Shown in pieces: positions 20,030 through 28,097 of a stretch of DNA of 64,000 nucleotides. The position numbers and the translations under genes are program-made. Location: NCBI GenBank assembly GCA_020637775.1, contig JACKJV010000008.1:1-64000 (forward strand). Direction: 5' to 3'. The notes under the pieces were generated by a model. The model had not been told where the DNA came from, did no database searches, and saw nothing but the letters and a program-made list of their open reading frames with translations. Source of the DNA: Brucellaceae bacterium (GTDB lineage: Bacteria > Pseudomonadota > Alphaproteobacteria > Rhizobiales > Rhizobiaceae). Numbering within the stretch: the stretch's first letter is position 1; each line of letters starts with the position of its first letter.

Positions 20030-20986
20030 TCAGGCGGCACGCCGTGCCGGCCCGTCAAGGTCTTGCGCGGCAATGGCGTGCGCCAGAGCGGATGCCGGCG
20101 GTGTTGATGGCAAAGGGCCGGCCACAGCCTCCAGCCGTGCTCCGTCCAGCGAATGGGCGGTGCGCCACAGATAGCTCATCTTCACCACTTCCCGCACCAC
20201 CGGCATGAACAGGCCCACAAGCTTCAGCATGGTCCAGTTGACATTGACCCGCTTCAGCCGCCGCCCCGTTGCCTGCTCGGCTGCCGCCAGCATGTCTTCG
20301 CCCGTCATCGTGTGGCCCGCAAAGTGGAAGCGTTCGAACAGCCCGAGTTCGCCGCGCCGCGCCGCCAGCGCCACGAAGGCGCGCGCGAGATCGGGCAGAT
20401 AGGCGAAGGCGTGGGGCAGGTCCCACGGTCCCGGCCAGGTGAACCTTCCCTTTTTCAGGTCCTTGAGGATCATCATGTCCAGCCAGGTTCCGCCCTTCGG
20501 CCCACCGTAGAAATCGCCGGCCCGCAAGATGATCACCTGCACGCCGTCATCCCGTGAAGCGGCCTCCAGCCGCGTCTCCATGGCAATGCGAATGCGCGCC
20601 TTGTCCGTTGAAGGATGCTGCGCCGCATCCTCGCCGGCATCCATGCCGATCTCCAGCCCGAAATTGTAGACATTGCCCGGGATCAAAAGCGTCGCGCCAT
20701 TGGCTTTCGCCGCAGCTATGGCGTTTTCCACCATTGGCAGGACGGTGGTTTCCCATTTGTCATAGGCCGGGTTGGCGGCGTGCAGGATGACATCCGCGCC
20801 CCGTGTCGACGCGACAAGGCTCGCTGCGTCATAGGCATCGCCGGCGACTGGCTCGACGCCGGCCGGCAGTTCCTTCAGCCGGGTGCCGCGCCCGACCCCC
20901 TTCACGGCCCATCCGGCGTCCAGGAAGGCTTGTGCTGCAGCGTGACCGATATGGCCTGCCGCGCCGATGATGGCGATTGTTGGCAT
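20030..20986 (-). CDS. NAD(P)-binding epimerase/NmrA-like oxidoreductase
   Basis: A 318-residue Rossmann protein of the extended short-chain dehydrogenase type. The cofactor motif IGAAGHIGHAAAQAFLDAG is at residues 6-24, and a second strand with GVEPVAGDAYD supplies the next cofactor contact. The central IPGNVYNFG region and PHAFAYLPDLARAFVAL are typical of atypical SDR or epimerase-like proteins. A clear catalytic YxxxK is not evident. It is divergent from the LysR gene at 21083 with a 96-bp gap, suggesting it is the regulated target. Substrate unknown. Confidence 0.82.
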   Translation of the reverse strand: MPTIAIIGAAGHIGHAAAQAFLDAGWAVKGVGRGTRLKELPAGVEPVAGDAYDAASLVASTRGADVILHAANPAYDKWETTVLPMVENAIAAAKANGATLLIPGNVYNFGLEIGMDAGEDAAQHPSTDKARIRIAMETRLEAASRDDGVQVIILRAGDFYGGPKGGTWLDMMILKDLKKGRFTWPGPWDLPHAFAYLPDLARAFVALAARRGELGLFERFHFAGHTMTGEDMLAAAEQATGRRLKRVNVNWTMLKLVGLFMPVVREVVKMSYLWRTAHSLDGARLEAVAGPLPSTPPASALAHAIAAQDLDGPARRAA

Positions 20987-21082
20987 GTCTGTCTCCTTGT
21001 CTCTTGATGGAAACAGGCTACGCGCGCATCCTGCGCATGGAAATTCACTGAAAACGCAGATTTGCTATTCAGGAATGAATGG

Positions 21083-21979
21083 ATGGACGATTTCGACTGG
21101 AACCTGGTCAAGAGCTTTCTCGCCGTGGCCGAAACAGGTTCGCTTTCAGGCGCGGCACGGCGTCTGAAAGCCAGCCAGCCCACCCTTGGCCGCCACATGG
21201 CGGAGCTGGAAACGCGCCTTGGCGTCACCCTGTTCGAGCGCCTGCCGCGCGGCATGGCGCTGACACGGGCGGGAACGGCGCTTCTGGACCATGCAAGGCG
21301 CATCGCCGCGGACACGGCTGCACTGTCTCTGACGGCGACCGGTGCCGCGCAGGATGTCGCGGGAACCGTGCGCATCGCGGCCAGCCAGATCGTTGCCCAT
21401 TTCCTTCTGCCGGAGATCGTCACCGCCCTGCGGAACGCCGAACCCGGCCTTCAGGTGGAGATCGTCGCATCCAACGAGATCCAGAACCTGCTGACACGCG
21501 ATGCCGATATCGCCATTCGCATGACAGCCCCGGCCCAGACCGAGCTCATTGCCCGCAAGGTTGCCGACGTGGCCATGGGCGCCTTCGCCGCACCGTCCTA
21601 TCTGGAAGGCGCGCCGCCGCTGGCGAGCGCACAGGACCTGCTGCATCACACCGTCGTCGGCTATGACCGCGACGACCTGATGATCCGGGGCTTCGCGCAG
21701 ATGGGTCATCGTGTCACGCGCGATTTCTTTCCGGTGCGCACCGACGACCAGGTGCTGCACTGGCGCCTGGCCGAAGCCGGGGCCGGAATCGGCTTCAACC
21801 AGCTTTACGCCGGCCTCAGATCGCCCCACGTTCTGCGGGTCCTGCCGGACCTGCCCCTGCCCGCGCTGCCCATGTATCTGGCCGTACATCGCGAATTGCG
21901 CACCAGCCTGCGCATCCGCCGCGCCTATGATTTCCTCGCGGAAGCGCTGGCCGCCCTGCCGCTCTCGACAGGGCGTTGA
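21083..21979 (+). CDS. LysR family transcriptional regulator
   Basis: The 298-residue regulator has an N-terminal winged helix-turn-helix (FDWNLVKSFLAVAETGSLSG, then ASQPTLGRHMAELETRLG) and a C-terminal LysR substrate-binding domain. ATG 21083 was chosen over the upstream TTG because the protein then starts a few residues before the first helix and AGGA lies upstream. The divergent epimerase-like gene is the likely target. A short inverted repeat ATTC-AG-GAAT overlaps the start region, but a full T-N11-A box is not obvious. Confidence 0.9.
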   Translation: MDDFDWNLVKSFLAVAETGSLSGAARRLKASQPTLGRHMAELETRLGVTLFERLPRGMALTRAGTALLDHARRIAADTAALSLTATGAAQDVAGTVRIAASQIVAHFLLPEIVTALRNAEPGLQVEIVASNEIQNLLTRDADIAIRMTAPAQTELIARKVADVAMGAFAAPSYLEGAPPLASAQDLLHHTVVGYDRDDLMIRGFAQMGHRVTRDFFPVRTDDQVLHWRLAEAGAGIGFNQLYAGLRSPHVLRVLPDLPLPALPMYLAVHRELRTSLRIRRAYDFLAEALAALPLSTGR

Positions 21980-22015
21980 ACCGCCCGCGCGGCCCTTTAG
22001 TCGACAATATGCCGG

Positions 22016-25000
22016 TCATCCCTCGAAGCGGATGAGCAGATCCTTGGCATCGATCTGGTCGCCGGACTGCACCAGCACCTCCGCGACCGTGCCGTCGCGT
22101 TCGGCATGCAGCGCCGTTTCCATTTTCATCGCTTCGATGGACACCAGGACATCGCCCGCCTTGACCGCCTGGCCGGCAGATACCGCCACGGTGGAGATGA
22201 CGCCGGGCATCGGCGCGCCGACATGCATCTCGTTGCCGGCATCGGCCTTGGGCCGTGCCTTGGCGGCGGATGCCCCGTGAATGCGGTCGGGCACCTTCAC
22301 CCGGCGCGGCTGGCCGTTCAGTTCGAAGAAGACCGTGCGCATGCCCTTCTCGTCCGTATCGCCGATGGCGAGGCAGCGGATGACCAGCGTCTTGCCCTTT
22401 TCAAGGTCGACGAAAATCTCCTCCTCCTGCTCGATGCCGTAGAAATAGACCGGCGTCGGAAGAACGCTGACCGGGCCGTACTCCTCCTGTGCATTGGCGA
22501 AATCGATGAAAACCTTGGGATACATCAGCCATGAGGCGAATTCGAACTCGCTCACCTCGCGTCCGAGTTTCTCCTCCAGTTCCGCGCGCTTGGCAACGAG
22601 ATCGGCATCGGCCAGCAGCGCACCGGGACGCACCGTGTAGGGCTCCTCGCCCTTCAGCGCCTTCTTTTGCAGCCCCTCCGGCCAGCCGGCCGGCGGCTGG
22701 CCGAGATCGCCCTTCAGCATGGCGACCACGGAATCGGGGAAGGCAATGTCCTTTTGCGGGTTTTCCACATCGGCCACCGAAAGGTCCTGGCTGACCATCA
22801 TCAGCGCCATGTCGCCCACCACCTTGGAGGACGGTGTCACCTTGACGATGTCGCCGAACATCAGGTTGGCGTCGTGATAGGCCCTCGCCACCTCATGCCA
22901 GCGCGTTTCAAGCCCCAGCGAACGCGCCTGCTCCTTCAGGTTCGTGAACTGCCCGCCGGGCATTTCATGAAGATACACCTCCGAGGCCGGCCCCTTCAGG
23001 TCGCTTTCGAAAGCGGCATACTGGTTGCGCACCGCCTCCCAGTAGAAGGAGATGCGGCGGATCCATTCCGGATCGAGACCCGGATCGCGCTCCGAGCCCT
23101 TGAGCGCCTCCACGATGGAGCCCAGACAGGGCTGCGACGTGTTGCCGGAAAGCGCATCCATGGCTGCATCGACCGCGTCAACGCCGGAATCGATGGCGGC
23201 AAGAACCGTTGCCGCCGAGATGCCGGACGTGTCATGCGTATGGAAATGGATCGGCAGGCCCGTTTCCTGGCGCAAGGCGGTGAACAGCGTGCGCGCGGCC
23301 GCCGGCTTCAGCAGGCCCGCCATGTCCTTGACAGCGATGACATGCGCGCCCGCCTTTTCGAGCTCACGCGCCAGGCCGAGATAATATTTCAGGTCGTATT
23401 GCGGACGGTTGGCATCCAGCAGGTCGCCGGTATAGCAGATCGTCGCTTCGCACAGCTTGCCTTCCTCGCGCACCGCATCCATGGCGACACGCATGTTCTC
23501 CACCCAGTTCAGGCAGTCGAACACGCGGAAAAGATCCACCCCGCCGGCCGCCGCCTGGCGCACGAAATGCTTCACCACATTGTCCGGGTAATTGGTGTAG
23601 CCGACGCCGTTTGCCCCGCGCAGCAGCATCTGGAGCAGAAGGTTCGGCGCCCCTTCGCGGATCAGCGCAAGCCGTTCCCACGGATCTTCGGTGAGAAAGC
23701 GCATCGAGACGTCGAAGGTCGCACCGCCCCAGCATTCAAGCGAAAGCAGTTGCGGCAGCGCACGCGCATAGGTGCCGGCGATGCGCGCTATGTCATGGGT
23801 GCGCATGCGCGTGGCCAGCAGCGACTGGTGCCCGTCACGCATCGTGGTGTCGGTCATCATCACGCGTGTTTCGGCGCGCAGCCAGGCGGCGAATTCCTCC
23901 GGTCCGTCCCGGTCGAGCCGCTGCTTCGTGCCGTCGGGAATGTCGCCACCGGCAAAAGGCACGGCGGGCGGCGCGGCATCGGCCTTGGGTTCTGGCCGCC
24001 CGCGTGCTTCCGGATGACCGTTCACCGAAACGTCGGCAATGTAGTTCAACAGCTTGGTGGCGCGGTCGCGCCGCTTCACCTGGCTGAACAGTTCGGGCGT
24101 CGTGTCGATGAACCGCGTCGTGTAGGAATTGTCGCGGAAATTCGGATGACCGATGATCGCTTCCAGAAAGGTCAGGTTCGTCGCCACGCCGCGAATGCGG
24201 AATTCGCGCAACGCCCGGTCCATGCGCAGGATCGCCTCGTCTGCCGTCGGTGCCCAGGCCGTCACCTTTTCCAGCAATGGATCGTAGAAGCGCGTGATGA
24301 CCGCCCCGGAATAGGCCGTGCCGCCATCCAGCCGGATACCGAAGCCGGTGGCCCCGCGATAGGCGGTGATCCGGCCATAATCGGGAATGAAATTCTGTTC
24401 CGGATCTTCCGTTGTGATGCGGCATTGCAGGGCATGGCCGTTGAGCCGGATGTCGGCTTGCGCAGGCACGCCCGATTCCGGCGTGCCGATGGCCGCCCCT
24501 TCCAGAATGTGGATCTGTGCCTTGACGATGTCGATGCCGGTGACTTCCTCCGTCACCGTGTGTTCGACCTGGATGCGCGGATTGACCTCGATGAAGTAGA
24601 ACGCACCGGTCCCGGCATCCATCAGGAATTCGACGGTGCCCGCGCCGACATAATTCGTCGCCTGCGCGATTTTCAGCGCGTAACCGGCCAGTTCCGAACG
24701 CTTGGCGTCATCGAGATAGGGCGCCGGGGCCCGCTCCACGACCTTCTGGTTGCGCCTCTGGATGGAGCAATCGCGCTCGAACAGATGTACGGCATTGCCA
24801 TGCGTGTCGCCCAGCACCTGCACCTCGACATGGCGCGCCCGCTCCACCAGCTTTTCCAGATAGACCTCGTCCTTGCCGAACGCCGCCTTGGCCTCCCGCT
24901 TGGCCTCGCGCACCTCACGCTCAAGGTCGGCCTCGGAACGGATGACGCGCATGCCGCGCCCGCCACCGCCCCAGGAGGCTTTCAGCATGACCGGGAAGCC

Positions 25001-25477
25001 GACCTCTTCGGCCATCGCGCGCACTTGCGCCATGTCATCCGGCAAGGGCGGCGTGGCCGGCACCACGGGCACGCCGATTTCAACGGCGAGGTCGCGCGCC
25101 GCCACCTTGTTGCCAAGCCGCCGCATGGTTTCCGGCGTCGGCCCGATGAAGACGATCCCGTTGGCCGCGCAGGCCTCCGCGAATTCCGGGCTTTCCGACA
25201 GCAGGCCGTAGCCCGGGTGGATGGCGTCGGCTCCCGAAAGCCTTGCGACCCGGATCACTTCCTCGATCGACAGATAGGCCTCGATCGGACCCAGATCGCG
25301 CTCCAGATGCGGCCCGCGTCCGATCTGGTAGCTTTCGTCCGCCTTGAACCGGTGCAGCGAATATTTGTCCTCCTCGGCCCAGATGGCGACCGTCTTGAGG
25401 CCCAGTTCATTGGCAGCGCGGAACACGCGAATGGCGATTTCGGATCGGTTCGCGACGAGGATCTTTCGGATGGCCAA
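22016..25477 (-). CDS. pyc: Pyruvate carboxylase
   Basis: A 1153-residue single-chain biotin enzyme converting pyruvate, bicarbonate and ATP to oxaloacetate. Biotin carboxylase occupies about residues 1-460, with the ATP-grasp segment KASWGGGGRGMRVI and the EVNPRIQVEHTVTEE loop. The carboxyltransferase barrel is at about 535-820, with TDTTMRDGHQSL and the zinc His pair in HFHTHDTSG. An allosteric/tetramerisation linker follows. The biotin carrier domain at the C-terminus contains the biotinyl Lys in EAMKMET. Length and order are those of alpha4-type pyruvate carboxylase. The gene appears monocistronic, and a TGC-rich motif shared with bdhA lies upstream. Confidence 0.97.
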   Translation of the reverse strand: MAIRKILVANRSEIAIRVFRAANELGLKTVAIWAEEDKYSLHRFKADESYQIGRGPHLERDLGPIEAYLSIEEVIRVARLSGADAIHPGYGLLSESPEFAEACAANGIVFIGPTPETMRRLGNKVAARDLAVEIGVPVVPATPPLPDDMAQVRAMAEEVGFPVMLKASWGGGGRGMRVIRSEADLEREVREAKREAKAAFGKDEVYLEKLVERARHVEVQVLGDTHGNAVHLFERDCSIQRRNQKVVERAPAPYLDDAKRSELAGYALKIAQATNYVGAGTVEFLMDAGTGAFYFIEVNPRIQVEHTVTEEVTGIDIVKAQIHILEGAAIGTPESGVPAQADIRLNGHALQCRITTEDPEQNFIPDYGRITAYRGATGFGIRLDGGTAYSGAVITRFYDPLLEKVTAWAPTADEAILRMDRALREFRIRGVATNLTFLEAIIGHPNFRDNSYTTRFIDTTPELFSQVKRRDRATKLLNYIADVSVNGHPEARGRPEPKADAAPPAVPFAGGDIPDGTKQRLDRDGPEEFAAWLRAETRVMMTDTTMRDGHQSLLATRMRTHDIARIAGTYARALPQLLSLECWGGATFDVSMRFLTEDPWERLALIREGAPNLLLQMLLRGANGVGYTNYPDNVVKHFVRQAAAGGVDLFRVFDCLNWVENMRVAMDAVREEGKLCEATICYTGDLLDANRPQYDLKYYLGLARELEKAGAHVIAVKDMAGLLKPAAARTLFTALRQETGLPIHFHTHDTSGISAATVLAAIDSGVDAVDAAMDALSGNTSQPCLGSIVEALKGSERDPGLDPEWIRRISFYWEAVRNQYAAFESDLKGPASEVYLHEMPGGQFTNLKEQARSLGLETRWHEVARAYHDANLMFGDIVKVTPSSKVVGDMALMMVSQDLSVADVENPQKDIAFPDSVVAMLKGDLGQPPAGWPEGLQKKALKGEEPYTVRPGALLADADLVAKRAELEEKLGREVSEFEFASWLMYPKVFIDFANAQEEYGPVSVLPTPVYFYGIEQEEEIFVDLEKGKTLVIRCLAIGDTDEKGMRTVFFELNGQPRRVKVPDRIHGASAAKARPKADAGNEMHVGAPMPGVISTVAVSAGQAVKAGDVLVSIEAMKMETALHAERDGTVAEVLVQSGDQIDAKDLLIRFEG

Positions 25478-25529
25478 GGGGAAGGTCTCCGCTTAAATCG
25501 TTTGAATTGATCGTGTGTACCGCATTGTG

Positions 25530-25545
25530 TGCTGCGGTGCAAAAG
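25530..25545 (-). promoter_or_regulatory. TGC-rich motif upstream of pyc shared with bdhA
   Basis: On the minus strand this reads CTTTTGCACCGCAGCA, matching the bdhA upstream motif CTTTTGCATCGCAACA at 14 of 16 positions with both differences being transitions. It lies about 53 bp upstream of the pyc start. Further GCAAA half-sites are nearby (for example CATCGCAAACAAA on the minus strand). It is a candidate PhaR/AniA operator, by inference. Confidence 0.4.
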
Positions 25546-25612
25546 CGATTGTTAAGTTTGTTTGCGATGAAATGCCAGACGCATTTGCGACGCGCCCGGT
25601 CTGGCGACTGCC

Positions 25613-25648
25613 AAAAAGGAAAACCCGGCCCCCCGAAGGGGACCGGGT
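25613..25648 (-). terminator. Rho-independent terminator of livK
   Basis: Reading the minus strand, ACCCGG (25648-25643) pairs with CCGGGT (25628-25623), enclosing an inner CCCC/GGGG stem with a short TTC loop. A TTTTCCTTTTT tract follows at 25622-25613. It lies 25 bp beyond the livK stop. Confidence 0.9.
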
Positions 25649-25673
25649 CCGGTCTGGTCCGTGCTGGACCGGA

Positions 25674-26771
25674 TCAGTTCATCTGGTTGTACTTGCCGTC
25701 CGACCACTTGTAGAAGACATAGCCCGGCAGCGAGACGTCGCCCTTCTCGTCAAAGGACAACGAACCCAGGACGGTGTTGAAATCGCCATCGTTCAGCGCC
25801 TTGGTGACCGCGTCGAAATCGGTGGAACCGGCGGCCTTTACCGCATCGGCCCAGGCCTGGATCGCCGCATAGGTGTAGAGCACATAGCCCTCGGTGGTCT
25901 TGCCGGCAGCTTCCAGCTTGTCCACGACGGCCTTGGCTTCCGGGTAGCCGCGCGGATCCGGCGAGAAGGTCATCAGCGTGCCTTCGCCGGCATCGCCGGT
26001 GATCGCCCAGTATTCGTCGGTGACGAGCGCATCGCCGGAGACGATCTGGAGATCCATGCCCTGCTCCTTGGCCTGACGCGCCATGAGGCCGGCCTCGGTG
26101 TGATAGCCGCCCACGTAGAGAACGCTGACGCCTTCTGCCTTCAGCTTGGAGATAAGGGCCGAATAGTCCTTTTCACCGGCGGTATAGGCTTCGTAGAGGG
26201 CCGGGGTGCCGCCATTGGCCTCGAAGGCAGCCATGGTGGCATCGGCAAGGCCCTTGCCATAGGCGGTCTTGTCATGGACGAAGGCGATCTTCTGGTCGCC
26301 GAAATTGTCCTTCAGATACTTGCCCGCAACTTCGCCCTGCTGGTCGTCACGGCCGCAGACGCGGTAGACGCCGGGGCCCGGACGCTCGTCGGTGAACTTC
26401 GGGTTGGTCGAGGCCGGCGAAATCTGGACGATGCCTTCATCGGCATAGACGGCGGAAGCCGGGATCGAGGAACCGGAGCAGAAATGGCCGGCAACGAAGA
26501 CCACGCCCTGGCCGGCGAACTGGTTGGCCACGGCCACCGCCTGCTTCGGATCGCAGGCATCGTCGCCGATTTCCAGCTTCAGCATTTCGCCATTGACGCC
26601 ACCGGCGGCATTGATGTCGGCAACAGCCTGTTCGGCGCCGGTCTTCATCTGCTCGCCGAAGGAGGCATACTGGCCCGTCATCGGACCGGCCGTGGCGATG
26701 ATGATATCGGCCAGGGCCGGAGTGGAGAATGCGAAGCTCAGCGCAACGCCAGCAAGAAGTGCCTTTTTCAT
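25674..26771 (-). CDS. livK: Branched-chain amino acid ABC transporter substrate-binding protein
   Basis: The 365-residue periplasmic protein has a signal peptide (MKKALLAGVALSFAFSTPALA). The mature N-terminus DIIIATAGPMTGQYASFGEQ is characteristic of LivK/BraC-type type-1 binding proteins. The ligand-contact region VFVAGHFCSGSSIPAS follows. It binds Leu/Ile/Val or related amino acids and delivers them to LivHM. It is the last gene of the liv cluster in transcription order, separated by about 190 bp from the DUF6867-type gene and ended by its own terminator. That layout allows independent, higher expression of the binding protein. Confidence 0.93.
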   Translation of the reverse strand: MKKALLAGVALSFAFSTPALADIIIATAGPMTGQYASFGEQMKTGAEQAVADINAAGGVNGEMLKLEIGDDACDPKQAVAVANQFAGQGVVFVAGHFCSGSSIPASAVYADEGIVQISPASTNPKFTDERPGPGVYRVCGRDDQQGEVAGKYLKDNFGDQKIAFVHDKTAYGKGLADATMAAFEANGGTPALYEAYTAGEKDYSALISKLKAEGVSVLYVGGYHTEAGLMARQAKEQGMDLQIVSGDALVTDEYWAITGDAGEGTLMTFSPDPRGYPEAKAVVDKLEAAGKTTEGYVLYTYAAIQAWADAVKAAGSTDFDAVTKALNDGDFNTVLGSLSFDEKGDVSLPGYVFYKWSDGKYNQMN

Positions 26772-26891
26772 GATGACTCCCATTTGCACCCTTAACGGTG
26801 ATCCGGCCGGCGCGGCGGGTGATTGTCCGGCTTCCGGCCATGCGGATTTCCAATCCGCTTGATGGGCATCAAAGCCCAAAACGGAAAGGAA

Positions 26892-26949
26892 ATAAAGCGC
26901 CCTGCCTTCCTGTTTTTGTTTCTTTTTTCAACAGGATTAACCGCAGGGC
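26892..26949 (-). terminator. Possible terminator between the DUF6867-type gene and livK
   Basis: On the minus strand GCCCTGC (26949-26943) can pair with GCAGGGC (26905-26899) around a 37-nt loop. A nested CCTG/CAGG stem sits inside, and a GCTTTATTTCC stretch follows. It lies 12 bp beyond the stop of the DUF6867-type gene. The long loop and short T-run make it weaker than the other terminators here. Nearer livK, a perfect 7-bp hairpin (GCGGATT 26842-26848, AATCCGC 26852-26858) without a T-run is probably leader structure. Confidence 0.4.
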
Positions 26950-26960
26950 AGAACGAAACT

Positions 26961-27311
26961 TCAAAACCTTTTCCAGGCAAACGGACCGCTGCGCGAGAAG
27001 TTGAAGCGGTATTGTTCGGCCATCTGCCCGGCCCGCGTATAACGGTAGCCGGCATAGCCGATGACCGCCAGGACCACGAGATCGACCAGGTAATACCAAG
27101 GCGCGATCAGGTTGCCCTCGAACAGCGAGAAATGGATGAACCGGACCGCCGCCGCCAGCAGGAGCAGGTAGACCGCGAAACTCGCCATCGGTTTCCATGT
27201 ATTGGCGACGGCACGTCCCGTCATCCATGCTGCCCCGCCGCCCAGAACGCAGGTGACGACGAAAAATTCGAAGAAGGTCACTTCCCAAAGCAAAGAGGGC
27301 GTATGTTCCAT
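26961..27311 (-). CDS. DUF6867-type small membrane protein in the liv operon
   Basis: A 116-residue protein with three to four hydrophobic segments (FFEFFVVTCVLGGGAAWM, FAVYLLLLAAAVRFIHF, YYLVDLVVLAVIGYAGY) and a basic, aromatic C-terminus (RFNFSRSGPFAWKRF). It lies between livF and livK, 51 bp after livF, in the same orientation. Short membrane proteins of this kind accompany liv transporter genes in several rhizobial genomes. A role as an accessory of the permease is plausible but untested. Confidence 0.8.
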   Translation of the reverse strand: MEHTPSLLWEVTFFEFFVVTCVLGGGAAWMTGRAVANTWKPMASFAVYLLLLAAAVRFIHFSLFEGNLIAPWYYLVDLVVLAVIGYAGYRYTRAGQMAEQYRFNFSRSGPFAWKRF

Positions 27312-27362
27312 CTCGTTCCCCTCCGGTGCTTGTCACCGGTTTCGGTTGTGTCCGGCAGCCGC

Positions 27363-28097
27363 TCAGTGGCGGCCGCCCTCCAGATAGGCCGCGCGCACTT
27401 CCTCGCGCTTGAGCAGTTCCTGCCCGGTACCCGACATGGTGATCACGCCATTGACCATGACATAGCCGCGATGCGCCAGTTTCAGCGCGTGGAAGGCGTT
27501 CTGCTCCACCAGGAACACCGTCAGCCTCTCATTGCGGTTGAGATCGCGGATGGCGTCGAAGATCTGCTTGACGATCAGCGGCGCCAGACCCAGCGACGGC
27601 TCGTCCAGCAGAAGCAGTTTCGGCCGGCTCATCAGCGCCCGCGCAATGGCCAGCATCTGCTGCTCGCCGCCCGAAAGCGTGCCGCCGCGCTGCGAGATGC
27701 GCTCCTTCAGGCGCGGGAACAGGTCGAACACCTTTTTCAGGTCGTCGTCGAAATGCTTGTCGTCGACGAGCGAGGCACCCATCTGAAGGTTTTCCATCAC
27801 CGTCATGCGCGGGAAGATGCGCCGGCCTTCCGGTGACTGGGCAATGCCCATGCGCATGATTTCATGCGTCGGCATGGTCGTGATGTCCTGCCCGTCATAG
27901 ACGATCTGCCCGTTCCGCGCCTGCGGCTTGCCGCAGATCGTCATCATGAGCGTCGACTTGCCCGCGCCGTTGGCGCCGATCAGCGTGACGATCTCGCCGC
28001 GGTGAACATCGACGTCAACGCCCTTCAGTGCGATGATCTTGCCATAATAGGTCTCGACGCCGCGGACCTGGAGCATCAGCTCGTTCTGGTCGCTCAT
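27363..28097 (-). CDS. livF: Branched-chain amino acid ABC transporter ATP-binding protein LivF
   Basis: The 244-residue ATPase has Walker A GANGAGKST, the signature LSGGEQQMLAIARAL, Walker B LLLLDEPSLGLAP and a C-terminal switch His region (FLVEQNAFHALKLAHRGYVM). It pairs with LivG to energise LivHM. Start ATG 28097 overlaps the livG stop by 4 bp (ATGA), indicating translational coupling. Upstream in-frame sequence to 28262 is inside livG and was not used. The length is typical. Confidence 0.95.
   Translation of the reverse strand: MSDQNELMLQVRGVETYYGKIIALKGVDVDVHRGEIVTLIGANGAGKSTLMMTICGKPQARNGQIVYDGQDITTMPTHEIMRMGIAQSPEGRRIFPRMTVMENLQMGASLVDDKHFDDDLKKVFDLFPRLKERISQRGGTLSGGEQQMLAIARALMSRPKLLLLDEPSLGLAPLIVKQIFDAIRDLNRNERLTVFLVEQNAFHALKLAHRGYVMVNGVITMSGTGQELLKREEVRAAYLEGGRH

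Noticed and set aside
22667..25510. 947-codon plus-strand open frame across pyc
   Set aside because: The minus strand encodes full-length pyruvate carboxylase with all catalytic motifs. The plus frame has no protein family signature.
26842..26858. Perfect 7-bp hairpin GCGGATT-TCC-AATCCGC upstream of livK as a terminator
   Set aside because: No T-run follows on either strand. It is more likely leader structure.
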